From the NCBI GenBank assembly GCA_945861915.1, contig CAMAWK010000146.1, positions 1 through 5,855 on the forward strand: a stretch of 5,855 nucleotides of DNA, in the 5' to 3' direction. Positions 1 to 5,042 of this stretch are shown in pieces. The notes below the pieces were generated by a model. The model was not told where the DNA came from and did no database searches. It was given only the letters and a program-made list of their open reading frames with translations. The translations under genes were made by a program, and so were the position numbers. Source of the stretch: Flavobacterium psychrophilum (GTDB lineage Bacteria; Bacteroidota; Bacteroidia; Flavobacteriales; Flavobacteriaceae). How positions within the stretch are numbered: position 1 is the stretch's first letter; each line of letters opens with the position of its first letter.

Positions 1-558
1 GAAAAGCGAAATGAAGCCCAATCTATCGGTATGGTGCATCCAAAACATTTATTTCAAGTAGGATATACGAGTCTTATTTTGGGGTATGCAATTAATAATT
101 CTTTTGCAAAAATACCTATATTTTGGGGTGGCGATGCAGAAGCGCGTCAAGGTATTAGTTTTGATTATCGCCGGAATATTTACCATACAGCCAAATATTT
201 CTCTATCGATTGGGGTGTTGGAGCTTCTTTTTTTAAGAGTAATATCAAAAAAGAAAATTTTTATGCTCTGGCTGCTTATCCAGTTTTTAGGTTCAATTTT
301 TTGCATTCAAAACCTTTCGATGGATATGTGTATTATTCTATTGCAGGACCTAGTTTTATTTCAAAAACTGTAATTGATGATGTGGATACGGGTGAAAATT
401 TTACGTTTCAAGACACGATGGGACTTGGTTTTTTTATGGGCGAAAAACGAATTACAAACTTAGAATTTAAAATTGGTCACTATTCAAATGGAAATATTTT
501 TAGAGAAAATCCAGGAGTTAAAATTCCGTTTTCTATCAATTTGGGCTATGCTTTTTAA
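1..558 (+). CDS. PagL-like acyloxyacyl hydrolase (lipid A 3-O-deacylase family), 5' end missing
   Basis: This is the C-terminal 185 codons of an outer-membrane beta-barrel protein. The frame is open to base 1, so the start and signal peptide lie outside the window; the ATG at 31 is probably internal. Residues are numbered from that ATG. The diagnostic signature is HYSNG at 150-154, which matches the PagL active-site H-x-S-N motif, with His150 (bases 478-480) and Ser152 (484-486) as the expected catalytic pair. The chain alternates polar and aromatic or hydrophobic residues as barrel strands do, and ends in LGYAF with a terminal Phe, the usual outer-membrane assembly signal. PagL enzymes remove the 3-O acyl chain of lipid A and so remodel the outer leaflet. 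An oddity is Lys164 where Pseudomonas PagL has, by my alignment from memory, its third catalytic residue Glu. The family call is firm; the activity and exact substrate are inferred. Confidence 0.85.
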   Translation, partial: EKRNEAQSIGMVHPKHLFQVGYTSLILGYAINNSFAKIPIFWGGDAEARQGISFDYRRNIYHTAKYFSIDWGVGASFFKSNIKKENFYALAAYPVFRFNFLHSKPFDGYVYYSIAGPSFISKTVIDDVDTGENFTFQDTMGLGFFMGEKRITNLEFKIGHYSNGNIFRENPGVKIPFSINLGYAF

Positions 559-569
559 CTACTTTACGA

Positions 570-599
570 TTGCTCACTTCCTTAATTAATCTATCTTTG
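570..599 (+). promoter_or_regulatory. Bacteroidota-type promoter for the ABC-F gene
   Basis: A -7 element TATCTTTG (592-599) fits the TAnnTTTG consensus, and a -33 TTG (570-572) lies 19 bp upstream, within the usual spacing. Transcription would begin at about 605, giving a leader of roughly 55 nt before the ATG at 661. The promoter starts 11 bp after the previous gene's stop, so the ABC-F gene is probably transcribed independently of the acyloxyacyl hydrolase. Confidence 0.65.
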
Positions 600-630
600 C
601 GGCTTTAAAAATTGTAGGATAGTTTTTCGA

Positions 631-651
631 CTTCCAACTTCTAACTTCTAA
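631..651 (+). repeat. Heptanucleotide tandem repeat in the ABC-F leader
   Basis: Three consecutive 7-bp units are seen: CTTCCAA (631-637), CTTCTAA (638-644) and CTTCTAA (645-651). A degenerate fourth unit, CTTTTTC, follows. The last perfect unit contributes a TAA (649-651) in frame with the ATG at 661, which rules out an upstream extension of that gene. The tract lies in the predicted 5' UTR, pyrimidine-rich and unstructured, where a Shine-Dalgarno sequence would otherwise be. Confidence 0.75.
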
Positions 652-660
652 CTTTTTCTA

Positions 661-2295
661 ATGATTACAATAAATGATGTCTCGGTACAATTTGGCGGAA
701 CAACTCTGTTTAGCGACGTTTCCTTTGCTATAAACGAAAATGATAAAATTGCCCTTATGGGTAAAAACGGAGCAGGAAAATCGACGCTTTTGAAGATTAT
801 TGCGGGACAAAGCAAACCTTCAACTGGCAATGTTTCGGCACCAAAAGAAGCGATTATTGCCTATTTACCTCAGCATTTATTAACAACAGATGGAGCAACA
901 GTGGTGGAAGAAGCGGCAAAAGCCTTTGGCGAAATCTTTGACATGAAGTCGGAAATGGACGAAATCAACGAGCAACTCACCGTTCGCACCGATTATGAAA
1001 GTGATGCCTACATGAAATTAATCGAAAGAGTTTCAGACTTGAGCGAGAAATTTTATGCCATAGAAGAAGTTAATTACGAAGCCGAAATCGAAAAAATATT
1101 ATTGGGTTTAGGATTTGTTAGAGAAGATTTTAAGCGTCAAACCTCTGAATTTTCAGGAGGATGGAGAATGCGAATCGAGTTAGCTAAAATCTTATTACGC
1201 AAACCCGATTTGATTTTGTTAGATGAGCCAACCAACCACATGGATATTGAAAGTATTCAATGGTTGGAAGATTTTTTGATTAATGCTGCCAAGGCAGTTG
1301 TGGTCATTTCCCACGATAGGGCTTTTGTAGATAATATTACCAATCGCACCATCGAAGTAACGATGGGACGCATTTATGATTATAAAGCGAAATATTCTCA
1401 TTATTTAGAGTTGCGAAAAGACCGCCGAATGCACCAGCAAAAAGCCTATGATGAGCAACAACGAATGATTGCTGATAATAGAACTTTTATTGACCGATTT
1501 AAAGGTACTTTTTCAAAGACTGATGCAGTTCAATCGAGAGTTAAAATGCTTGAAAAGCTAGTTATTGTTCAGGTGGATGAAGTAGATACATCGGCTTTGA
1601 AATTGAAATTTCCTCCTGCAGCTCGTTCAGGACAATATCCTGTGATTGTAAAAGATTTGTCTAAATCGTATGGGAATCATGTGGTTTTTAAAGATGCTAA
1701 TATCGTGATAGAAAGAGGGCAGAAAGTCGCTTTTGTTGGAAAAAATGGAGAGGGAAAATCGACTATGATTAAAGCCATAATGAAAGAAATTGGTATTGAT
1801 GGTGGTAGTTTAGAGATTGGTCATAATTCTCAAATTGGTTATTTTGCTCAAAATCAAGCCGCTTTATTAGATGAAAATGCTACAATTTTTGAAACCATAG
1901 ACGATATTGCTGTGGGTGATGTGAGAACTAAAATTAAGGATATTTTAGGTGCTTTTATGTTTCATGGCGATGATGTGACTAAGAAAGTGAAAGTCCTTTC
2001 GGGTGGCGAAAAAACTCGTTTGGCAATGATAAAATTATTGTTAGAACCTGTAAATTTGTTAATTCTAGATGAGCCTTCCAATCATTTGGATATGAAAACA
2101 AAAGATATTATCAAGGATGCGTTGCGTGATTTTGATGGAACCCTCATTTTGGTTTCTCACGATCGTGATTTCTTGGACGGATTGGCCACCAAAGTTTTTG
2201 AATTTGGCAATAAACGCGTCAAAGAACATTTTGAAGATATTACTGGTTTCTTGGCAAATAAAAAAATGGAGAGTTTGAGAGAAATTGAAAAGTAA
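661..2295 (+). CDS. ABC-F family ATPase (ribosome-associated translation factor type)
   Basis: The 544-residue protein has two ABC ATPase domains in tandem and no membrane segments. Domain 1 has Walker A GKNGAGKST (34-42), Q-loop Gln71, signature FSGGW (164-168), Walker B LILLDEPTNH (184-193, catalytic Glu189) and switch His218. The interdomain linker, about 240-320, is highly charged and helical, as in ABC-F proteins that reach the ribosomal P-site tRNA. Domain 2 has Walker A GKNGEGKST (360-368), signature LSGGE (446-450), Walker B LLILDEPSNH (466-475, Glu471) and switch His500. All catalytic residues are present. The protein ends about 40 residues after the second switch, without the C-terminal coiled coil of Uup. 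ABC-F proteins act on stalled or antibiotic-bound ribosomes; which subgroup this is cannot be told by eye, so resistance should not be assumed. An in-frame TAA at 649-651 supports the ATG at 661. Confidence 0.95.
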   Translation: MITINDVSVQFGGTTLFSDVSFAINENDKIALMGKNGAGKSTLLKIIAGQSKPSTGNVSAPKEAIIAYLPQHLLTTDGATVVEEAAKAFGEIFDMKSEMDEINEQLTVRTDYESDAYMKLIERVSDLSEKFYAIEEVNYEAEIEKILLGLGFVREDFKRQTSEFSGGWRMRIELAKILLRKPDLILLDEPTNHMDIESIQWLEDFLINAAKAVVVISHDRAFVDNITNRTIEVTMGRIYDYKAKYSHYLELRKDRRMHQQKAYDEQQRMIADNRTFIDRFKGTFSKTDAVQSRVKMLEKLVIVQVDEVDTSALKLKFPPAARSGQYPVIVKDLSKSYGNHVVFKDANIVIERGQKVAFVGKNGEGKSTMIKAIMKEIGIDGGSLEIGHNSQIGYFAQNQAALLDENATIFETIDDIAVGDVRTKIKDILGAFMFHGDDVTKKVKVLSGGEKTRLAMIKLLLEPVNLLILDEPSNHLDMKTKDIIKDALRDFDGTLILVSHDRDFLDGLATKVFEFGNKRVKEHFEDITGFLANKKMESLREIEK

Positions 2296-2316
2296 TCCGT
2301 TGGGTATATTTTTTTT

Positions 2317-2461
2317 ACCACATAGAATCATAGATTTTTTTAATTTTTAAAAGGCGTTTCACTTATTTTAAGAAAAACATAGCTATCTGAACCCGTAAAA
2401 TGGTGGGCTATCTAACTCTTTTTTCTATGTTTCTGCTTGTCCGCAGACAGGTCTATGTGGT
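2317..2461. repeat. Inverted-repeat (MITE- or REP-like) non-coding element
   Basis: The 145-bp element is bounded by a perfect 10-bp inverted repeat, ACCACATAGA (2317-2326) and TCTATGTGGT (2452-2461). A second inverted pair lies inside, AAACATAG (2375-2382) and CTATGTTT (2425-2432), and the CATAG core recurs in both arms. GCTATCT occurs twice in direct orientation (2382-2388 and 2407-2413). ATTTTTTTT flanks the element on both sides (2308-2316 and 2464-2472), resembling a target duplication, but T-runs are common here. It has no reading frame of note, so any movement would need a transposase acting in trans. It follows the ABC-F stop by 21 bp and, followed by a T-run, could also end that transcript. 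I infer it is an interspersed repeat; copy number cannot be seen from this window. Confidence 0.6.
2432..2454. repeat. GC-rich mini-hairpin apparently inserted in the right arm of the element
   Basis: Bases 2435-2451 form a compact hairpin: CTTGTC (2436-2441) pairs with GACAGG (2446-2451), with one T-G wobble, around the loop CGCA. It is bounded by TCT on both sides (2432-2434 and 2452-2454). Removing the 17 bp plus one TCT joins CTATGTTTCT to ATGTGGT, which restores a right arm mirroring the left arm. The GC-rich insert stands out from the AT-rich surroundings. Insertion is an inference from symmetry. Confidence 0.5.
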
Positions 2462-2518
2462 TAATTTTTTTTATTTAGTCAATAATTAATTTTTTTATCA
2501 ATTAAACCCAATGGTTTT

Positions 2519-3175
2519 ATGAGTAAAATTCCAGTCTATTTTATGCCAGGATTGGCAGCTAGTTCCGCTATTTTTGAACGGATTCAACTTCCAGAAGCTG
2601 TTTTTGAAACGGTTCTTTTAGAATGGGAAATCCCTTTAGAAAAAGAATCTTTGTCGGAATATGCCCATCGAATGACAAAAAAAATCACGCATACAAATCC
2701 GGTTTTGATAGGCGTTTCCTTTGGAGGGATTTTGGTGCAAGAAATGGCAAATCACATTCAGGCAAGCAAAATTATTATTATTTCGAGTGTCAAATGCAAT
2801 CAAGAATTCCCCATGCATTTTAAAATTGCCAAAACCACTAAAGCCTATAAATTATTACCCACCAGTTTACTGTTGAATATTGAGAATTTGGCTAAATTTT
2901 CTTTTGGCGATACCATAAATCAGAGGATAAAACTCTACGAAAAGTTTCTTTCTGTGCGTGACATTCATTATTTAGATTGGGCGATTGAACAAGTTATTTT
3001 GTGGGAAAGAACCGTGATTGATGAAACTGTAATTCATATTCACGGAGATGCGGACGAAGTTTTTCCTGTAAAAAACATTCAAAACTATATTCCTGTAAAA
3101 GGAGGAACACACATTATGATTTTGACCAAATACAAATGGTTGAATGAAAACTTGCCCTCAATTATACAAGGCTAA
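2519..3175 (+). CDS. Short alpha/beta-hydrolase fold protein, substrate unknown
   Basis: The 218-residue soluble protein has the catalytic layout of the alpha/beta-hydrolase superfamily. An N-terminal strand leads into MPGLAAS (9-15), the usual oxyanion-hole region. The nucleophile elbow GVSFGG (65-70) places Ser67 at the active site. HGDADEVFP (175-183) carries the acid, most likely Asp179 by the HGxxDxxxP pattern, and GGTHIMI (195-201) supplies His198. No signal peptide is seen, so it should be cytoplasmic. It is on the short side for the fold, with a reduced cap of helices between about 95 and 165. An in-frame TAA at 2483-2485 makes 2519 the first usable ATG. No clear promoter is visible upstream, so it may depend on read-through from the ABC-F gene or on a weak promoter near the repeat element. 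It is convergent with the next gene, only 20 bp apart. An esterase or similar hydrolase is likely; the substrate cannot be told. Confidence 0.88.
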   Translation: MSKIPVYFMPGLAASSAIFERIQLPEAVFETVLLEWEIPLEKESLSEYAHRMTKKITHTNPVLIGVSFGGILVQEMANHIQASKIIIISSVKCNQEFPMHFKIAKTTKAYKLLPTSLLLNIENLAKFSFGDTINQRIKLYEKFLSVRDIHYLDWAIEQVILWERTVIDETVIHIHGDADEVFPVKNIQNYIPVKGGTHIMILTKYKWLNENLPSIIQG

Positions 3176-3195
3176 AATAAAATTGTTTTTTTGGC

Positions 3196-3942
3196 TTAAA
3201 TAGCATTTTGAAGAAAGATTTCATTTTTGGCAATCACTTCTTTTAAAATCGAAACTTCTTTGATTTTTACTTTTTCGTTAAAAGCCTCAATATGTTTTAG
3301 GTGATGCACATCGGAACCTACAAAATCATACATTCCTTTTTGAAGTAGTTTTTCGGCTATTTTTGTAATTCCAGCTCCATAATACCCTACTACCGCCAAT
3401 AAATTCAATTGAAATAAGCAACCCGCTTTTTTGAGTTTAATATATTCTTCAAAATTATAATGATAAAAAACATAACGTTCTGGGTGAGCCAAAACCGGAA
3501 TATATCCTGCCACTCTTAAATCGAAAATGATCTCGTATAATTGTATAGGTGGGTTGGTGTACGATATCTCAACCAAGACATAATTGTCTTTGAGGGTTAG
3601 TAGTTCGCCCGCTTGGAAGAGACGAATAAATTGCTCGTCCATTAAATATTCTGCTGCCGCTTTGAAAGGCTTTTTAAACTGATGTTCTTGAAATTCAAGA
3701 ATGGTTTTATCTTCTAGTAACTGGATATCATTTTTAGTATTATCCCAAACATTTTCCATGAAATGAGGCGTAGTAATGAATTCTGAAACACCAATTTCTA
3801 CTAAATTTTGGGTTAAAAGCAATGTTTCTTGAAACGAAGTGGAGCCATCATCTACTGCTGGTAAAAGATGCGAATGAATATCGACGTAATTGTCGGGAAT
3901 TAAATCTTTGAGTACTGGTTTTGATTTAAGAAATGATATCAT
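3196..3942 (-). CDS. PHP-domain tyrosine-protein phosphatase, CpsB/YwqE family
   Basis: The 248-residue cytoplasmic protein belongs to the PHP metallo-phosphoesterase superfamily. Likely metal ligands are in the expected order: DIHSH (21-25, His23 and His25), DD at 31-32, TPH (58-60, His60), Glu98 in AAAEY, HPER (153-156, His153) and GSDVHH (209-214, Asp211 and His213). The length and the HSHLLP...DDG opening are typical of Gram-positive CpsB/YwqE and their Bacteroidota relatives, which dephosphorylate bacterial tyrosine kinases that control capsule or exopolysaccharide chain export. Its position, divergent from a polysaccharide exporter and gmd, fits that role, although no kinase gene is in the window. 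The start at 3942 is the first ATG after an in-frame stop (bases 3970-3972 on the minus strand) and lies almost directly after a -7 promoter element. The metal-dependent phosphatase call is firm; the partner kinase is inferred. Confidence 0.92.
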   Translation of the reverse strand: MISFLKSKPVLKDLIPDNYVDIHSHLLPAVDDGSTSFQETLLLTQNLVEIGVSEFITTPHFMENVWDNTKNDIQLLEDKTILEFQEHQFKKPFKAAAEYLMDEQFIRLFQAGELLTLKDNYVLVEISYTNPPIQLYEIIFDLRVAGYIPVLAHPERYVFYHYNFEEYIKLKKAGCLFQLNLLAVVGYYGAGITKIAEKLLQKGMYDFVGSDVHHLKHIEAFNEKVKIKEVSILKEVIAKNEIFLQNAI

Positions 3943-3946
3943 ATCG

Positions 3947-3954
3947 CAAATATA
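3947..3954 (-). promoter_or_regulatory. -7 promoter element of the PHP phosphatase gene
   Basis: Read on the minus strand this is TATATTTG, a perfect TAnnTTTG match. Only four bases (CGAT) separate it from the ATG at 3942-3940, so the transcript should start at or within a few bases of the start codon and be leaderless or nearly so. No TTG is found at the usual -33 spacing; that position is occupied by an inverted repeat. Confidence 0.55.
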
Positions 3955-3962
3955 CTTATTTC

Positions 3963-3982
3963 TTACTTTTTAAGAAAAGTAA
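3963..3982. promoter_or_regulatory. Inverted repeat, possible operator of the PHP gene
   Basis: TTACTTTT (3963-3970) and AAAAGTAA (3975-3982) are perfect 8-bp inverted arms around TAAG. The repeat begins 8 bp upstream of the PHP -7 element and covers the place where its -33 box would be. That position suits binding by a dimeric regulator, activating or repressing. It is AT-only apart from three G/C pairs, so chance is possible. As RNA, from a transcript reading across, it could form a small hairpin. Confidence 0.35.
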
Positions 3983-4028
3983 ATAGGTAGGAATATTGGA
4001 TTTTTTGAAATGGTTTTTATCTGTTTTT

Positions 4029-4064
4029 TTTGATTCATTTCTTGTTTTTAAAATAGTATATTTG
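4029..4064 (+). promoter_or_regulatory. Promoter of the wzm-gmd unit
   Basis: A perfect -7 element TATATTTG (4057-4064) is followed by a predicted start near 4071 and a leader of about 60 nt before the ATG at 4132. The best -33 candidate is TTTG (4029-4032), 24 bp upstream, slightly longer than usual spacing, so the -33 assignment is weak. This promoter faces away from the PHP promoter about 100 bp to the left; the two may share control in the 189-bp intergenic region. Confidence 0.55.
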
Positions 4065-4131
4065 TCTCGTTTGGGTAAAAAATATAAAAATTAGAAAGTG
4101 TTTATTGCATTTTAAATTAAGTGAATATTAA

Positions 4132-5001
4132 ATGAATAATACTAAAGTTTCAGAAGAAGATTGGTTGTTTGAAATAACACCAAAAAATAAATTCTTTTCA
4201 CTCAATTTAAAAGAAGTCTGGCAGTACAAAGATTTATTATTTCTCTTTGTAAAAAGAGATGTAGTTACAGTATACAAACAAACTGTTTTAGGGCCTTTGT
4301 GGTATTTAATTCAGCCTTTGTTTACCTCTGTTACTTTTACTATTATTTTTAACAATGTGGCTGGAATTAGTACAGGAACCGTTCCTCCGTTTTTGTTTAA
4401 TTTGGCAGGAATAACGGTTTGGAATTATTTCACAGCCTGTTTAATGGACACATCGGATACTTTCAAACGAAACGCAGCTATTTTTGGCAAAGTGTATTTT
4501 CCTCGAGCTATCATGCCTATTTCTACTGTGATTTCTAACTTGTTGAAATTTGGAATTCAGTTTTTTATTTTTATAGGGTTCTATTTGTTTTATTATTTCA
4601 AAGGAGCTGCTATCAGTTTTAATTTTGCAACCTTGTTTTTCCCATTAGTGGTTGTTTTGATGGGCGTTTTAGGACTGGGATTAGGGATGTTTATATCCTC
4701 ATTGGTTACTAAATATAGAGATTTAAGTTACCTCATTGGCTTTGGAGTTCAGTTACTGATGTATTTGTCGGCTGTGATGTATCCAATGGCATTGATTCAA
4801 ACAAAAATGCCAGAATATGCTTGGCTTGTTCAGTATAATCCGTTGGCTTATATCATCGAATTAACCCGCTATATGCTTCTCGGAATTGGCTCTTTTTCGG
4901 TTTTAGGACTTTTATACACCCTTGTTTTTACGATAATTGTATTTTTAGTAGGCTTGTTGGTTTTTAACAGAACGGAGAAAAATTTTATTGATACGGTTTA
5001 G
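4132..5001 (+). CDS. wzm: ABC-2 type polysaccharide transporter permease (Wzm-like)
   Basis: The 289-residue inner-membrane protein is the membrane half of an ABC exporter for O-antigen or a related lipid-linked glycan. A soluble N-terminus with an amphipathic stretch leads to the family motif around KRD (41-43), YKQT (48-51) and LGPLW (53-57). About six membrane segments follow at roughly 55-77, 86-105, 130-156, 163-192, 198-222 and 254-278. TKYRDLSY (193-200) and NPLAYIIELTRY (236-247) are further hallmarks of the Wzm/TagG/KpsM-type ABC-2 family, and the length is typical. A TAA directly before the ATG (4129-4131) fixes the start. gmd follows 40 bp downstream on the same strand, so the two are probably co-transcribed. 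The nucleotide-binding partner (Wzt) is not in the window and should lie beyond gmd. The symbol is by family; the exported glycan is unknown. Confidence 0.92.
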   Translation: MNNTKVSEEDWLFEITPKNKFFSLNLKEVWQYKDLLFLFVKRDVVTVYKQTVLGPLWYLIQPLFTSVTFTIIFNNVAGISTGTVPPFLFNLAGITVWNYFTACLMDTSDTFKRNAAIFGKVYFPRAIMPISTVISNLLKFGIQFFIFIGFYLFYYFKGAAISFNFATLFFPLVVVLMGVLGLGLGMFISSLVTKYRDLSYLIGFGVQLLMYLSAVMYPMALIQTKMPEYAWLVQYNPLAYIIELTRYMLLGIGSFSVLGLLYTLVFTIIVFLVGLLVFNRTEKNFIDTV

Positions 5002-5042
5002 AGAATATAAAATGATTTATAATTAAATGATTTAAGAATATA
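5002..5042 (+). repeat. Short direct repeats filling the wzm-gmd gap
   Basis: The gap has two 8-bp copies of AGAATATA (5002-5009 and 5035-5042) and two 10-bp copies of AAATGATTTA (5010-5019 and 5025-5034) arranged as A-B-TAATT-B-A, all in direct orientation. The second copy of A ends on the first base of the gmd ATG. No promoter or Shine-Dalgarno sequence is seen, and no hairpin that would stop transcription between wzm and gmd. Confidence 0.5.

Noticed and set aside
606..660. Leader peptide that could attenuate the ABC-F gene
   Set aside because: No ATG occurs between the predicted transcript start and the gene, and no antiterminator-like hairpin pair is visible.
648..830. Open frame of 60 residues on the minus strand
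   Set aside because: It is antisense to the well-supported ABC-F start and its promoter leader and has no recognisable protein character.
661..2295. Antibiotic-resistance ABC-F (Vga/Msr/OptrA type)
   Set aside because: The domains prove ABC-F membership only. Ordinary genomic context and the absence of mobile-resistance neighbours give no reason to call resistance.
2065..2331. Open frame of 88 residues on the minus strand over the end of the ABC-F gene
   Set aside because: It is the complement of conserved Walker B and H-switch coding sequence and lacks any promoter or motif; a shadow frame.
2296..2518. CRISPR or ncRNA gene in the repeat-rich gap
   Set aside because: The repeats are inverted and irregularly spaced, with no regular direct repeat-spacer pattern, no tRNA-like or known riboswitch fold, and no TAnnTTTG promoter.
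3165..3204. Possible bidirectional terminator between the convergent hydrolase and PHP genes
   Set aside because: AAGGCTAAAATAAA against TTTTTTTGGCTT pairs only imperfectly, with mismatches inside the GC part of the stem; too weak to annotate.
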